DNA from: CAZVLQ01 sp964628185
GTDB lineage: Bacteria > Pseudomonadota > Zetaproteobacteria > Mariprofundales > Mariprofundaceae
Length of the DNA: 64,000 bases
Assembly: GCA_964628185.1 (NCBI GenBank)
Contig: CAZVLQ010000006.1
Span: 27,292 to 91,291 of the forward strand
Direction of reading: 5' to 3'
The notes beneath the pieces are model-generated. The model was not told the origin of the DNA, did no database searches, and worked only from the letters and a program-made list of their open reading frames with translations. Made by a program: the position numbers and the translations under genes. Positions within the stretch are counted from its first letter, which is position 1. Each line of letters opens with the position of its first letter. This document shows positions 8,760-18,005 of this stretch, piece after piece.

Positions 8760-9788
8760 CTAGCATGCGCATGCCTTCGTATACGCGATCAGTGCATCCA
8801 GCTTGTCCGCGGCTTTTCCGGCGTCAATGACCGCCGCCACCCGTTGTAACCCGCCGGCAATACCGTCGACGGCGCCTGCCACCCATAATGCCGCGGCGGC
8901 GTTGAGCAGCACGATATCGCGTGCAGGCCCTTTTTCTCCGGTCAGGACTTGATGAATGATGGCCGCATTGCGTGCGGCATCACCGCCGGTCAGGTCTCCG
9001 GGCCGGGCACGGGGTACGCCGAAAGCAGCCGGATCAATCTCAAAGGCTCGCATGGTTTCTCCCTGTTCAACCCATACCGCGTCGGTGATGCCGGTGGTGG
9101 TGATTTCATCCAGACCATCCCTGCCGTGTACTACCAGCGCACGGCTTGCGCCCAGTTGCCGCAGAGCCCCGGCCACGAGCTCAAGCTTGTCCCCGGCAAA
9201 AACACCCAGCACCTGGAATTGCGCCCCGGCCGGATTGGTCAGCGGCCCCAGCAGATTAAAGATACTGCGTATGCCCAGCTCGCGCCGGGGAGCGGCGGCA
9301 TGGCGCATGGCGGGATGGTGCCCGGGCGCAAACAGAAACCCGATACCCACGCTGTCGATACATGCGGCAACCTGCTCAGGCTTGATATCCAGCCGTACGC
9401 CCAGTGTCTCCAGCACATCGGCGCTGCCGGCCCTGGATGAGATCGCACGATTGCCGTGCTTGGCAACCGGCACGCCACAGGCGGCCACGACCAGCGCGGC
9501 GGCGGTGGAAATATTGAAGGTGGCGGCGCCATCGCCGCCCGTACCGCAGGTATCCAGCAGGCCGGTAGTCTGCGGATGAATACGGGTGGCCGCCCCGCGC
9601 ATGGCGCGTGCGGCGCCGGCCAAAACTCCGGGGGTTTCGCCGCGGATGGAAAGCCCCATCAGCAGAGCGCCGATCTGCGCCGGTGTTGTACGGCCCTGCA
9701 TGATATCGCTGAACACGGCCTCGGTGTCGTCCATGCCGAGCTCGCCGCCTGCCTGAATCAGATGCAGGGCTTTCACGATATGACTCAT
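8760..9788 (-). CDS. trpD: Anthranilate phosphoribosyltransferase
   Basis: Transfers phosphoribose from PRPP to anthranilate. The 342-residue length is typical. DTCGTGGDG (about 79-87) binds PRPP and KHGNRAISSRAGSADVLE (about 107-124) forms the anthranilate/PRPP pocket; FLFAPGHHPAMRH (about 151) and FNLLGPLTNPA (about 177) are further family signatures. AAGGAG lies upstream of the ATG at 9788. Standalone, not fused to TrpG as in enterobacteria. It follows trpG after about 50 bases that hold a short perfect hairpin. Confidence 0.97.
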   Translation of the reverse strand: MSHIVKALHLIQAGGELGMDDTEAVFSDIMQGRTTPAQIGALLMGLSIRGETPGVLAGAARAMRGAATRIHPQTTGLLDTCGTGGDGAATFNISTAAALVVAACGVPVAKHGNRAISSRAGSADVLETLGVRLDIKPEQVAACIDSVGIGFLFAPGHHPAMRHAAAPRRELGIRSIFNLLGPLTNPAGAQFQVLGVFAGDKLELVAGALRQLGASRALVVHGRDGLDEITTTGITDAVWVEQGETMRAFEIDPAAFGVPRARPGDLTGGDAARNAAIIHQVLTGEKGPARDIVLLNAAAALWVAGAVDGIAGGLQRVAAVIDAGKAADKLDALIAYTKACAC

Positions 9789-9807
9789 GTCATGATCTCC
9801 TTATGCC

Positions 9808-9826
9808 TTTTCCTGCCGCAGGAAAA
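9808..9826. repeat. Short perfect hairpin between trpG and trpD
   Basis: TTTTCCTGC and GCAGGAAAA flank one base. On the minus strand it lies between the trpG stop and the trpD start. The small loop makes it a modest structure; it could act in mRNA processing or partial termination, but this is only a guess. Confidence 0.4.
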
Positions 9827-9839
9827 AACAGCGTGATCA

Positions 9840-10418
9840 TCAGGCATGACTGCCCAGGAAATTTTTCAGCAGGGCATGGCCATGCTCTGTAAGAATGGAT
9901 TCCGGGTGGAACTGGACGCCAAACGTCGGGTGTGAAACATGCCGCAATCCCATCAGTTCTTCTTCATGCGTCCATGCCGTTTTTCGCAGTTCATCCGGAA
10001 GCGGCTCCTCCACAATCAGTGAATGATAGCGCGTGGCGGTAAAGGGCGACGGGATACCATAAAAGAGACTGCTGCCCTCATGCTCGCCAGTATGCTCGAT
10101 CAGGCTGGTCTTGCCGTGCATGAGCCGGTCCGCCCGCAGCACGCTGCCGCCAAAGGCCACCGCAATGGACTGATGCCCCAGACAAACGCCGAGAATCGGA
10201 ATGCGGCCTGAAAATGTGCGAACGGCATCCACCGAGATGCCGGCTTCGTGCGGCGTGCAGGGGCCCGGAGAAATCAGGATATGAGACGGATGCATGACGC
10301 TGATTTCATCAAGTGTGATCCTGTCATTGCGATGCACTTCGGGCATGGCACCCAGTTCGCCCAGGTATTGTACGAGATTGAAGGTGAAGGAATCGTAATT
10401 ATCAATCACGAGAATCAT
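9840..10418 (-). CDS. trpG: Anthranilate synthase component II (glutamine amidotransferase)
   Basis: Supplies ammonia from glutamine to TrpE. The 192-residue class I amidotransferase has GVCLGHQSIA with the nucleophilic Cys near residue 79, and the His/Glu pair in GVQFHPESILTE near residue 170. The ATG at 10418 overlaps the trpE stop by four bases (ATGA), indicating coupled translation and a stoichiometric complex. In related bacteria this subunit may also serve p-aminobenzoate synthase (PabA); the trp context favours TrpG. Confidence 0.95.
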   Translation of the reverse strand: MILVIDNYDSFTFNLVQYLGELGAMPEVHRNDRITLDEISVMHPSHILISPGPCTPHEAGISVDAVRTFSGRIPILGVCLGHQSIAVAFGGSVLRADRLMHGKTSLIEHTGEHEGSSLFYGIPSPFTATRYHSLIVEEPLPDELRKTAWTHEEELMGLRHVSHPTFGVQFHPESILTEHGHALLKNFLGSHA

Positions 10419-11857
10419 TCGCCGCTCTCCCGTGCACCGGCCTGCGCCTCGGCAAGCGCCACGGCGCGGAACATGGCCATCGCCTTGTTCACGCATTCCT
10501 GATGCTCGCGCTCGGGCACGGAATCCGCCACGATGCCGGCGCCGGCCTGAATATGCACCTGGCCGCCATGGATAACGGCCGTACGGATGGCGATGGCGGT
10601 ATCCATGCGCCGCCCGCCATAGCCGATGTAACCCACGGTTCCGGCATAGGGACCGCGCGCGACCGGCTCAAGCTCATGAATGATCTCCATGGCCCGTACC
10701 TTGGGAGCGCCGGACACCGTGCCGGCGGGAAAGGTTGCCGCCAGCAGGTCAATGGTATCCACATCATTGCGCAGTTCACCCTCAACCTGTGAAACGATAT
10801 GCATCACATGCGAATAGCGCTCAATCGTCATGGATTCGGTCATCCGGACCGTTCCAAAGCGACACACGCGCCCCAGATCGTTGCGGCCGAGATCCACCAG
10901 CATGACATGCTCGGCTCGCTCCTTGGCATCCGCCAGCAGTTCCGCCTCCAGCGCCGCGTCTTCCCCGGCCGTCTTTCCTCTCGGGCGCGTGCCGGCGATC
11001 GGACGTACCACGGCCTCATCCCCGTTGCGGCGGACGAGGATTTCAGGAGACGAACCCACCAGAGTCGTGTCGCCGATATGCAGGTAAAAGAGGTAGGGCG
11101 ACGGATTGATATGGCGTACGGCCCGGTAGATGTTGAACGGGGCGCAGGCCAGCGGAGTCGAGAAACGTTGTGACAGCACCACCTGAAAAATATCGCCGGC
11201 ATGGATGTATTCCTTCGCCCTGACCACGGCCGCTTCAAATGTGCTCCGGGCCATGCCGGCGCGGGGTTCATTACTTAACGCCGTGTCCGCATCCAGGTCC
11301 ATGGCCGCGGCCGCCTCGCCCTCGTACAGGCTGGCTTCCATCTGATCAAGCACGGCCTCCGCCTCTTCCTCCTGATCCGCCGGCAGGCGCACACAACAAA
11401 TCAGGGTACCGCACAGGTTGTCGAACACGATGAACCGGTCCACCAACAGAAAAGCCGATTCGGGAGTGCCGACCGGATCGGGAAGATCATCGGGGATATC
11501 CTCAAAATGCGACACAAGCTGATATCCGAAATAGCCGACGGCACCGCCGGTGAAGGGAAGATCATCCGCCGGCAGGTACGGCTGGGCAATCACATTCCGG
11601 CGTAACCAGGAAAGAATATCTCCGGCAAAAACGCCGGTACTGCCGTCGCGATGGTAAAGCCGTGTTCCGTCCTTATCCGCGATGGCGCGACAGGCGGGAC
11701 TGATGGCGAGAATGCTGTAACGCCCCCAGCGCTCACCGCCCTCGACCGATTCCAGCAGAAAACAGTCGCCCCGATCAACCAGGCGGGAAAATACACCGGG
11801 CGGGGTGAGGCAATCGGCGGATAATGTGCGGCGAAACAGGCGGAAAACGCGGCTCAT
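10415..11857 (-). CDS. trpE: Anthranilate synthase component I
   Basis: Converts chorismate and ammonia to anthranilate. The 480-residue product has the N-terminal LLES element (about residue 34) used in tryptophan feedback inhibition, and C-terminal chorismate-binding motifs IAGTRPRGKT, LVDLGRNDLGRV and PAGTVSGAPKVRAMEII. It is the first gene of trpEGDC. The gap upstream to ppiD (139 bases) holds a tRNA gene on the opposite strand. I see no obvious tryptophan-rich leader peptide for attenuation. No strong ribosome-binding site precedes the ATG at 11857. Confidence 0.97.
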   Translation of the reverse strand: MSRVFRLFRRTLSADCLTPPGVFSRLVDRGDCFLLESVEGGERWGRYSILAISPACRAIADKDGTRLYHRDGSTGVFAGDILSWLRRNVIAQPYLPADDLPFTGGAVGYFGYQLVSHFEDIPDDLPDPVGTPESAFLLVDRFIVFDNLCGTLICCVRLPADQEEEAEAVLDQMEASLYEGEAAAAMDLDADTALSNEPRAGMARSTFEAAVVRAKEYIHAGDIFQVVLSQRFSTPLACAPFNIYRAVRHINPSPYLFYLHIGDTTLVGSSPEILVRRNGDEAVVRPIAGTRPRGKTAGEDAALEAELLADAKERAEHVMLVDLGRNDLGRVCRFGTVRMTESMTIERYSHVMHIVSQVEGELRNDVDTIDLLAATFPAGTVSGAPKVRAMEIIHELEPVARGPYAGTVGYIGYGGRRMDTAIAIRTAVIHGGQVHIQAGAGIVADSVPEREHQECVNKAMAMFRAVALAEAQAGARESGE

Positions 11858-11904
11858 ATTGACAAGGCTTTCCGGCTATGGCTCAATGCGCGGCCGTAAA
11901 TAAC

Positions 11905-11980
<76 letters not shown>

Positions 11981-11996
11981 TCTCCGGGGTTCACGC

Positions 11997-13916
11997 TCAG
12001 AACCGCGCCAGCACGTCCGGGTTGATCCTGACTTCATGGCGTGAGCGCACACCTGCCATCCAGCGGGCGAAACGCGCCGCCCCTCTGGATCTCTCCAGTT
12101 CGGTACGAATGGCATCCGCCCGTCCGGTAAACTTCGCCTTATCCGCCTTGATGATCCGTTTTACCTGCACGATGGCAAAGCCCTGCGGCACCTCAATGAC
12201 GCGGTCCACGGTTTTTCCCCCGGCCGTCGCGAACGCAGCCTGCAGAACACCGGGTGTAAGCCAGCTTGCCTCGCTATCCCCCATGCCGTTGCTACGCACC
12301 GGCTTGGTCAGATAGATGGGTAGCCCGTGCCTTTGTCCAAGGCTGGCGATGGGTGCATTCACGGCGTCTTTCAGAAGGGCTTCCGCCTGTTTGCGCGCCG
12401 CCTTTCCGGCGGCTTCCTCGCGAGCGTCGGCGTAGACGCGCTGAACAACCCTGGCAAAGGGAAGTACATCCGGCTTCTTGCGTTCAAGCACTTCCACCGC
12501 GGCAAAACGGCCGTCTGCGAGCTCCGTGACGTCCACCGGGGCGCCGGGCTGCATGGCAAAGACCTGCGAGCGGAAAGCCGCATCCTTTCCGAGCAACGGG
12601 TCGGCAAGCGCCTCATCCAGGCTGAGTGGCCCGATTTCCTGCACCTTCATATTCAGACTTGCGGCCGCGGCCTTAAGGTTGTCCTCACGTCCGAGGGCGT
12701 CATCCAGATCCTGCGACAGCTTGTATGCCTCTTCTTCCGCCTTGCCGCGGCGCAATTCATCACGAAGCCGGTTATGCGCCTCCGCCAGCGACTGGACCCG
12801 TGCCGGCCTGATATCGAGCAGCTTGATGACATGCAAGCCGCGAGGTGTCCGGACGATCTTGCTGATCTGCCCTTTTTTCATGCCGAAGACGGCCTTGTCA
12901 AAGGCGGGCGCCATCACGCCCTGCCTGAAATATCCAAGATTTCCGCCATGTTTGGCCGTGGCGGCGTCCTCGGACATTTCCCCGGCGACCGCGGTAAAGG
13001 CTTTACCCGATTTGAGCAACTTCAGGGCCTTCTCAATCTTCGTTCTGGCCTTCTTTTGTGTTTTCTCGTCCGCATTGCCGTCAAGCCGGACGAGAATATG
13101 GCGGGCAAGACGCGTTTCAGGCTCAACGAGCTGATCCTTGCGCTCTTCATAGGCTGATTTGATGTCGGATTCGCCAATTTCGATGTCCCGCGCCAGGCTT
13201 GCGGGATCAATCACCACTGCCGCCAGCTTCAGGCGCAGGTGAGAGAGGTAACGATCCTTGTGGGCCGCGTAAAAGGCGCGGGCATCCGCATCGCCGACCC
13301 TGATGCTTTTCTCCAGGCCGGCGGGACTGACGATCAGCGCCGTCAGTTCGCGTTTTTCGTATTCGCGCCGGTAACGCGCCAGGACTTCCGCATCCGACAC
13401 TTGTGCGCTATCCATGATGGAACGCTGCAGGGCATCCACCATCAGGTCCAGGCGCAGACTGGATTCGTAGTCCGAGGGTGTACGGAATCCCATGTTGCGG
13501 GTGAGAATTTCGTAACGCTGCGGATCAAAGTTACCCGCGGACTGGAAAGCGGGATTGGAACGAACGCGGGCAAGCAGGGCGCTTTTTGGCGCCGCCAGGC
13601 CCATATTATCAGCCTCATCAAGCATCAGGTGGCGATTGATCAGCGTTTGCAGCGTCATCCGTTTCACACCCATCTGTTCCATGGCTTTTTTGGAGAATCG
13701 CTTGCCAAGCACCGCCCGGTAGGTATTGAGCTGGCGTTCATAGGCGCGGTAAAAGGCTGAATCCGTGATGGGCTCGCCATCCACGGTCGCCACGGTCTGA
13801 ACGCGTGAGCCGAGAAAATAATCCCCGATTCCCCACAGCACGAAGGACAGCGCCACCCCGCCCAGAATAATTTTGGCAAGCCATGACTGGGCGTGATTGC
13901 GCATGTTTTCAAGCAT
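11997..13916 (-). CDS. ppiD: Periplasmic folding chaperone PpiD-like (SurA N-domain, parvulin)
   Basis: Inner-membrane-anchored chaperone that meets newly secreted proteins at the Sec exit. The 639-residue product has one N-terminal membrane anchor (ILGGVALSFVLWGIGDYFLG, about 17-36), a SurA-type chaperone domain (about 37-230), a parvulin-like domain (about 260-360, with ARHILVRLDG and GGNLGYFRQGVMAPAFDKAV) and a C-terminal chaperone part. Length matches PpiD (about 620-640). ATG at 13916 preferred: GAGGAA lies about five bases upstream; the earlier ATG at 13928 overlaps that site. Whether the parvulin domain is catalytic is not clear; PpiD parvulin domains often are not. Confidence 0.9.
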   Translation of the reverse strand: MLENMRNHAQSWLAKIILGGVALSFVLWGIGDYFLGSRVQTVATVDGEPITDSAFYRAYERQLNTYRAVLGKRFSKKAMEQMGVKRMTLQTLINRHLMLDEADNMGLAAPKSALLARVRSNPAFQSAGNFDPQRYEILTRNMGFRTPSDYESSLRLDLMVDALQRSIMDSAQVSDAEVLARYRREYEKRELTALIVSPAGLEKSIRVGDADARAFYAAHKDRYLSHLRLKLAAVVIDPASLARDIEIGESDIKSAYEERKDQLVEPETRLARHILVRLDGNADEKTQKKARTKIEKALKLLKSGKAFTAVAGEMSEDAATAKHGGNLGYFRQGVMAPAFDKAVFGMKKGQISKIVRTPRGLHVIKLLDIRPARVQSLAEAHNRLRDELRRGKAEEEAYKLSQDLDDALGREDNLKAAAASLNMKVQEIGPLSLDEALADPLLGKDAAFRSQVFAMQPGAPVDVTELADGRFAAVEVLERKKPDVLPFARVVQRVYADAREEAAGKAARKQAEALLKDAVNAPIASLGQRHGLPIYLTKPVRSNGMGDSEASWLTPGVLQAAFATAGGKTVDRVIEVPQGFAIVQVKRIIKADKAKFTGRADAIRTELERSRGAARFARWMAGVRSRHEVRINPDVLARF

Positions 13917-14104
13917 GGGGTTCCTCATTCAACGGTCGTAATATGTGGTCCGGCGATCGTGCGCGGGACACTACCCAAGGGGACCGATGCAGGCAAGTTG
14001 ACGATGCGCAACGTATGCCGGTGATGGCCATGGCGGTTCGCATACCGGAAGCAAATCGGCAACAGCGTCTTGCATTGTGGCATGGGCTGGCGTGGAATAG
14101 GCCC

Positions 14105-14548
14105 ATGAGCGATGTGCGAGCCAGTCAGTTGAGTTGCACGCTGAACAGCGCCTGCGACTGCGTCCATGTGCTTTGTTCCGTGGTCGAAGTCATGGGGCAT
14201 CGCTATGGCCTGGGTGAAAAACAGACCAATCGCATGGTATTGGCGGTGGATGAACTGTTTGCCAATATCGGACAGCATGGCTACCACGGTAAGGAGGGGA
14301 CCATCGAAATGCGCGCCATATACGACGGGCAGGCGTTACGCTTCGAGTTCCGTGATTACGCCAAACCCATCCGGGATGCGGATGCACTGCGTCGTCGCAG
14401 CACGGAAATCAATGACGTGTATTCGGGCGGCCTTGGCCTGCACCTGATTCATGCCTCCATGGATGAAGTCAGCCATCAGGCTTTAAGTGACGGCAACCGC
14501 TGGCTGTTGACCAAGTATGTTCGAGGGAGGAAGACCGTTGAAGCTTGA
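14105..14548 (+). CDS. RsbW-like anti-sigma factor / serine kinase (HATPase_c_2)
   Basis: A 147-residue GHKL ATPase of the RsbW/SpoIIAB type, which binds a sigma factor or other partner and phosphorylates a STAS antagonist. The N-box is AVDELFANIGQHGY (about 48-61), followed by FEFRDYAKPI (in place of DxGxG; the first glycine is lost) and GGLGLHLIHASMDEV. The neighbouring STAS gene overlaps its end by 11 bases, as expected for a partner-switching pair. No PP2C phosphatase or sigma gene is adjacent, so the pair must act on something encoded elsewhere. ATG at 14105 chosen by family N-terminus; an earlier ATG at 14030 is possible. Confidence 0.82.
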   Translation: MSDVRASQLSCTLNSACDCVHVLCSVVEVMGHRYGLGEKQTNRMVLAVDELFANIGQHGYHGKEGTIEMRAIYDGQALRFEFRDYAKPIRDADALRRRSTEINDVYSGGLGLHLIHASMDEVSHQALSDGNRWLLTKYVRGRKTVEA

Positions 14549-14867
14549 AATCATCAAAGAAGAGGCCGAGTCCGAACAAGCCCGTCTGTTCCTGAACGGT
14601 GTGGTCAACATCCACACTACAACGCAGTTGCGCGAGCATCTGAAACCGTTGCTGGATGACCACCATGACGAGGTGCGGGTGGATCTGGCCGGCGTGCGTT
14701 TTATTGATTCGGCCGGCATCGCCGCCCTGGTGGAGGGCCTCCAATGGAGCCGTGCCACCGGCAAGCGATTCGTACTTTCGGGAATGAGCGACAATGTCCG
14801 GGATATCTTCTCCCTGGCCAAGCTGGATACGGTTTTTGATATTGAAAATGGAGCGCCCGCCGCTTGA
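14538..14867 (+). CDS. STAS-domain anti-sigma factor antagonist
   Basis: A 109-residue single STAS domain, partner of the kinase encoded just upstream. The conserved FIDSAGIAALVEGL near residue 57 holds the serine phosphorylated in SpoIIAA/RsbV proteins. TTG at 14538 is the likely start because GGGAGG lies seven bases upstream; an ATG at 14517 would lack this. The stop TGA overlaps the TTG start of ubiD (TTGA). A role as MlaB, the STAS partner of the mla lipid transporter, is unlikely given the linked anti-sigma kinase. Confidence 0.85.
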   Translation: MKLEIIKEEAESEQARLFLNGVVNIHTTTQLREHLKPLLDDHHDEVRVDLAGVRFIDSAGIAALVEGLQWSRATGKRFVLSGMSDNVRDIFSLAKLDTVFDIENGAPAA

Positions 14868-16324
14868 GCCATCCCGATCTGCGCACATTCATCGCCGATC
14901 TTGAGAAACATGGAAAACTCAGGCGTATCCGCAGCGAGGTCAACCCGGCGCTTGATATAACCGCCATTGCGGACCGGGTGTTGCACGAAGGCGGACCGGC
15001 CCTGCTGTTTGAACATGTCACGGGCAGCAATCTGCCCCTGCTGGCCAACCTGTTCGGCACCCCGGAACGCATCGCCATGGGGCTGGGGCGACAATCTGTC
15101 TCCGAGTTGCGTCAGGTGGGGGAATTGCTCGCATATCTGAGGGCGCCGGACCCACCCGACGGTCTGAAGGATGCCTGGGGCAAACTCCCCGCACTGAAGC
15201 AAGTGCTGCATATGACCCCGAAAACGACCCGGAAGGCCGCATGGCAGGATATCACGCGCGAGGGCGATGATGTGGATCTGGGCATCCTGCCCATCCAGAC
15301 CTGCTGGCCGGATGATGCGGGGCCTTTAATTACCTGGGGACTGGTGACGACCAGGGGACCGAATAAAAAACGCCAGAATCTGGGCATTTACCGTCAGCAG
15401 GTGATCGGAAAAAATAAGCTGATCATGCGCTGGCTGAAGCATCGCGGTGGCGCGCAGGATCACCGCGAAGCCAGAGCGGGCGGGGCGAAATCATTTCCAT
15501 GCGCGGTGGTGATCGGCGCCGATCCGGCCACGATTCTTGCCGCCGTCGCACCGATTCCGGACACCCTGTCCGAATACCAGTTCGCGGGGCTGCTGCGTGG
15601 CGAGAAAACCGTGCTTGCCGATTGCCTGAGCGTACCGTTGAAGGTGCCGGCTTCCAGCGAAATCGTGCTGGAAGGCCATGTATCGCTGGATGAGTATGCC
15701 GATGAAGGACCGTTCGGCGATCACACGGGCTACTATAATGAAGTGGAACGCTTTCCGGTATTTACCGTGGAACGTCTGAGTATGCGCAGGGATGCCATCT
15801 ACCACTCCACCTACACAGGCAAGCCGCCGGACGAGCCGGCCGTGCTGGGGCTGGCCTTCAACGAAATATTCGTGCCCATCATTCAAAAGCAGTTCCCCGA
15901 AATCGTTGATTTCTATCTGCCGATGGAAGGCTGCTCCTACCGCGTGGCGGTGGCCTCCATCAAGAAAGGCTATGCCGGACATGCCAGGCGTGTGATGTTC
16001 GGCATCTGGTCCTATCTTCGGCAGTTTATGTACACCAAGTTCATTATTGTCGTGGATGACGACATTGACTGCCGCTCCTGGCCCGAGGTGATCTGGGCAA
16101 TCTCCACCCGCTGCGATCCGGCGCGGGATTTTACCATGGCCGAAAATACGCCGATTGATTATCTGGATTTTGCCTCGCCGGTTTCCGGCCTGGGCTCCAA
16201 GGTGGGCATTGACGCTACCAACAAATGCGACGGAGAGACCAGCCGGGCATGGGGAACGCCGATCCGCATGGACGCCGAGGTGGAAAAACGCGTGCAGCCG
16301 ATCCTGGATGAACTGGGACTTTAA
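14864..16324 (+). CDS. ubiD: 4-hydroxy-3-polyprenylbenzoate decarboxylase
   Basis: Decarboxylates the polyprenylated ring precursor in ubiquinone synthesis, using prenylated FMN made by UbiX. The 486-residue length is typical of UbiD. Family segments include HRGGAQDHREA (about 192), EGPFGDHTGYYN with the catalytic acid region (about 283-294), and DDDIDCRSWPEVIWA (about 397). Start TTG at 14864 overlaps the STAS stop; a GGAG is ten bases upstream. No ubiX is in this window. It complements the ubiT-ubiU-ubiV genes at 42-45 kb. Confidence 0.95.
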   Translation: MSHPDLRTFIADLEKHGKLRRIRSEVNPALDITAIADRVLHEGGPALLFEHVTGSNLPLLANLFGTPERIAMGLGRQSVSELRQVGELLAYLRAPDPPDGLKDAWGKLPALKQVLHMTPKTTRKAAWQDITREGDDVDLGILPIQTCWPDDAGPLITWGLVTTRGPNKKRQNLGIYRQQVIGKNKLIMRWLKHRGGAQDHREARAGGAKSFPCAVVIGADPATILAAVAPIPDTLSEYQFAGLLRGEKTVLADCLSVPLKVPASSEIVLEGHVSLDEYADEGPFGDHTGYYNEVERFPVFTVERLSMRRDAIYHSTYTGKPPDEPAVLGLAFNEIFVPIIQKQFPEIVDFYLPMEGCSYRVAVASIKKGYAGHARRVMFGIWSYLRQFMYTKFIIVVDDDIDCRSWPEVIWAISTRCDPARDFTMAENTPIDYLDFASPVSGLGSKVGIDATNKCDGETSRAWGTPIRMDAEVEKRVQPILDELGL

Positions 16325-16364
16325 CCCCCATCCAGTAAAGCCGGAACCAACAGGTCAGCACCAA

Positions 16365-16525
16365 ACCGCGAATAGACGCGAATGAACGCAAATAATGAAA
16401 AAGGAAGGGTTGAGTAAAACCTGTGAGGAGGAAAATCTATAGAGGCAGGCCTGTCTGCGTGCCGGACACAGGCAGACATGGCCTGAACCAAGGTTTTCGT
16501 TTTTCATTCGCGTGCATTCGCGGTA
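16365..16525. repeat. Inverted-repeat element in the ubiD-thiI gap
   Basis: The left arm (16365-16403) begins ACCGCGAATAGACGCGAATG and the right arm (16491-16525) is its near reverse complement, ACCGCGAATGCACGCGAATG read from the other strand. Between them is a further hairpin, TGTCTGC and GCAGACA with inner GTG/CAC (about 16452-16479). The arrangement looks like a small non-coding repeat unit of the MITE or dispersed-repeat kind. The 270-base gap 16325-16594 has no other recognisable feature. Confidence 0.65.
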
Positions 16526-16594
16526 CGCCTGTCATCTCCAGGGTGAAATATCTTATGCATTTTGTATTGGATTTGACGGATAATGGAATAATAC

Positions 16595-17776
16595 ATGCCA
16601 AAAATTCTTTTTCATTTCGGTGAGCTGTCGCTCAAGGGCGGGAATCGTCGCAGCTTTGAGCAAAAGATGGCGCAAAACATCAGGCGGGTGCTCAAGCCGG
16701 TCCTGAAGCCGGGCGGTTTCTACCGCGAGCATGGCCGCATGCTGGCCGATGTGGATAGCGTTTCGGATGAATTGCTAAGCTATCTGGCGCTGATTCCCGG
16801 AATCCGCAATTTCTCGGTGGTCCGCGAAGCCGAACTGACGCTGGAATCCATGCAACAGACTGCCATGCAGGCGGTGACCGAAGCCTGTGACGGGCATACG
16901 GCCGGCACCCCGTTTCGCGTATCGGCCCGGCGCGGCAACAAGCGGTTTCCGCTGAATTCGCAGGCGCTGAACTATGAGATCGGCGGCTTCCTCAAAACCA
17001 GGCTGGGCATGAGTGTCAACCTCGATCATCCCGAAATCGACGTGCGCGTCGAGGTGGGCCGGGACGCGGCCTATATCTACACCAAAAAAATCACCGGCAT
17101 CGGCGGCCTGCCGGTCGGTTCCTCCGGCAAGGGCGTGGTGCTGTTTTCCGGCGGCATTGATTCACCGGTGGCGGCCTATACGATGATGAAGCGCGGCATG
17201 GGCGTGGTGCTGGTGCATTGCTACAACAGCACCATCAACCGCGATTTCGCCAAAATTACGGACCTGGCCTGCCGGCTTTCCCGCTATCAGGGGCGCCTCA
17301 CCCTGTACCTGATAGATCTGGAGGAGTTCCAGCGCCATGCCATCGCGCTCGTACCGGCCGAATACCGCATGATCATCTACAAGCGTCAGATGATCCGCGA
17401 GGCGGAGAATATCGCCCGCGACGTACATGCGCAGGCGCTGGTGACGGGCGATTCGCTGGGCCAGGTAGCGAGCCAGACCCTGGCCAATATCAGCGCTATC
17501 TATGATGCCGGCAACCTGCCGCTGCTGCCGCCGCTGATCGGCATGGACAAGGAAGAAATCATCGCCCTGGCCCGCCGGATCGGCACCTTCGAGATTTCCA
17601 TCACGGAATACTGCGATATCTGCTCGTTTCTGATTGCCAGGCATCCCGAGACCCATGCCAGGCGTCGCACCGTGGCCCGGCTGGAGGCACAGTTACCGAC
17701 CGACTCACTGATCTGCCCGACAAAAAAAATATCCTTCAGCGACGGCGTGGAGCAGCCCGACCGCCAAACCCCGTAG
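16595..17776 (+). CDS. thiI: tRNA 4-thiouridine sulfurtransferase (no rhodanese domain)
   Basis: Adenylates and thiolates U8 of tRNA and, in some bacteria, supports thiamine thiazole synthesis. The 393-residue product has an N-terminal ferredoxin-like plus THUMP region (about 1-165) and a PP-loop ATPase with VLFSGGIDSPVAAY (about 183-196). Near the C-terminus is ITEYCDICSFLIARHPETHA. Enterobacterial ThiI is about 480 residues with a C-terminal rhodanese domain bearing the catalytic Cys; that domain is absent, so sulfur must come through another donor, as in short ThiI proteins. The ATG at 16595 has no strong upstream Shine-Dalgarno. Confidence 0.93.
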   Translation: MPKILFHFGELSLKGGNRRSFEQKMAQNIRRVLKPVLKPGGFYREHGRMLADVDSVSDELLSYLALIPGIRNFSVVREAELTLESMQQTAMQAVTEACDGHTAGTPFRVSARRGNKRFPLNSQALNYEIGGFLKTRLGMSVNLDHPEIDVRVEVGRDAAYIYTKKITGIGGLPVGSSGKGVVLFSGGIDSPVAAYTMMKRGMGVVLVHCYNSTINRDFAKITDLACRLSRYQGRLTLYLIDLEEFQRHAIALVPAEYRMIIYKRQMIREAENIARDVHAQALVTGDSLGQVASQTLANISAIYDAGNLPLLPPLIGMDKEEIIALARRIGTFEISITEYCDICSFLIARHPETHARRRTVARLEAQLPTDSLICPTKKISFSDGVEQPDRQTP

Positions 17777-17918
17777 CCGGCCACTCATTCCCGGACCGGA
17801 TCATTCACCTGTTGCGTCGGACGTCTCAAACAGCCCGTGCATAGATTCCCGACAATATTCAGGTTGTCAGAGTGATGCCAAAAGCCTCCATATTTGTTGT
17901 CAAAATACACCTTGATTC

Positions 17919-17970
17919 ACTGCTGTCCCAACGGTATGAAGAGCCATCTTCATACCGTTGGGACAGCAGT
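17919..17970. repeat. Perfect 23-bp inverted repeat with a 6-base loop
   Basis: The left arm starts ACTGCTGTCCCAACGGTATG (17919-17941), the loop is AGCCAT, and the right arm (17948-17970) is its exact reverse complement. No T-tract follows on either strand, so it is not a standard terminator. It marks the left edge of the accessory stretch. Its GGTATGAA motif recurs at 18043. Confidence 0.85.
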
Positions 17971-18005
17971 GGGTGGGGTCGCGGCTTAAGTGCGCCAAAT
18001 AGCGG

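Noticed and set aside
12327..13157. 276-codon open frame antisense to ppiD
   Set aside because: Shadow of the conserved ppiD reading frame in high-GC DNA, no recognisable protein.
14538..14867. STAS protein as the missing MlaB
   Set aside because: It overlaps an RsbW-like kinase and has the phosphoacceptor serine, so it is better explained as an anti-sigma antagonist.
17919..17970. Rho-independent terminator for thiI
   Set aside because: The stem is perfect and long but no T-tract follows on either strand.
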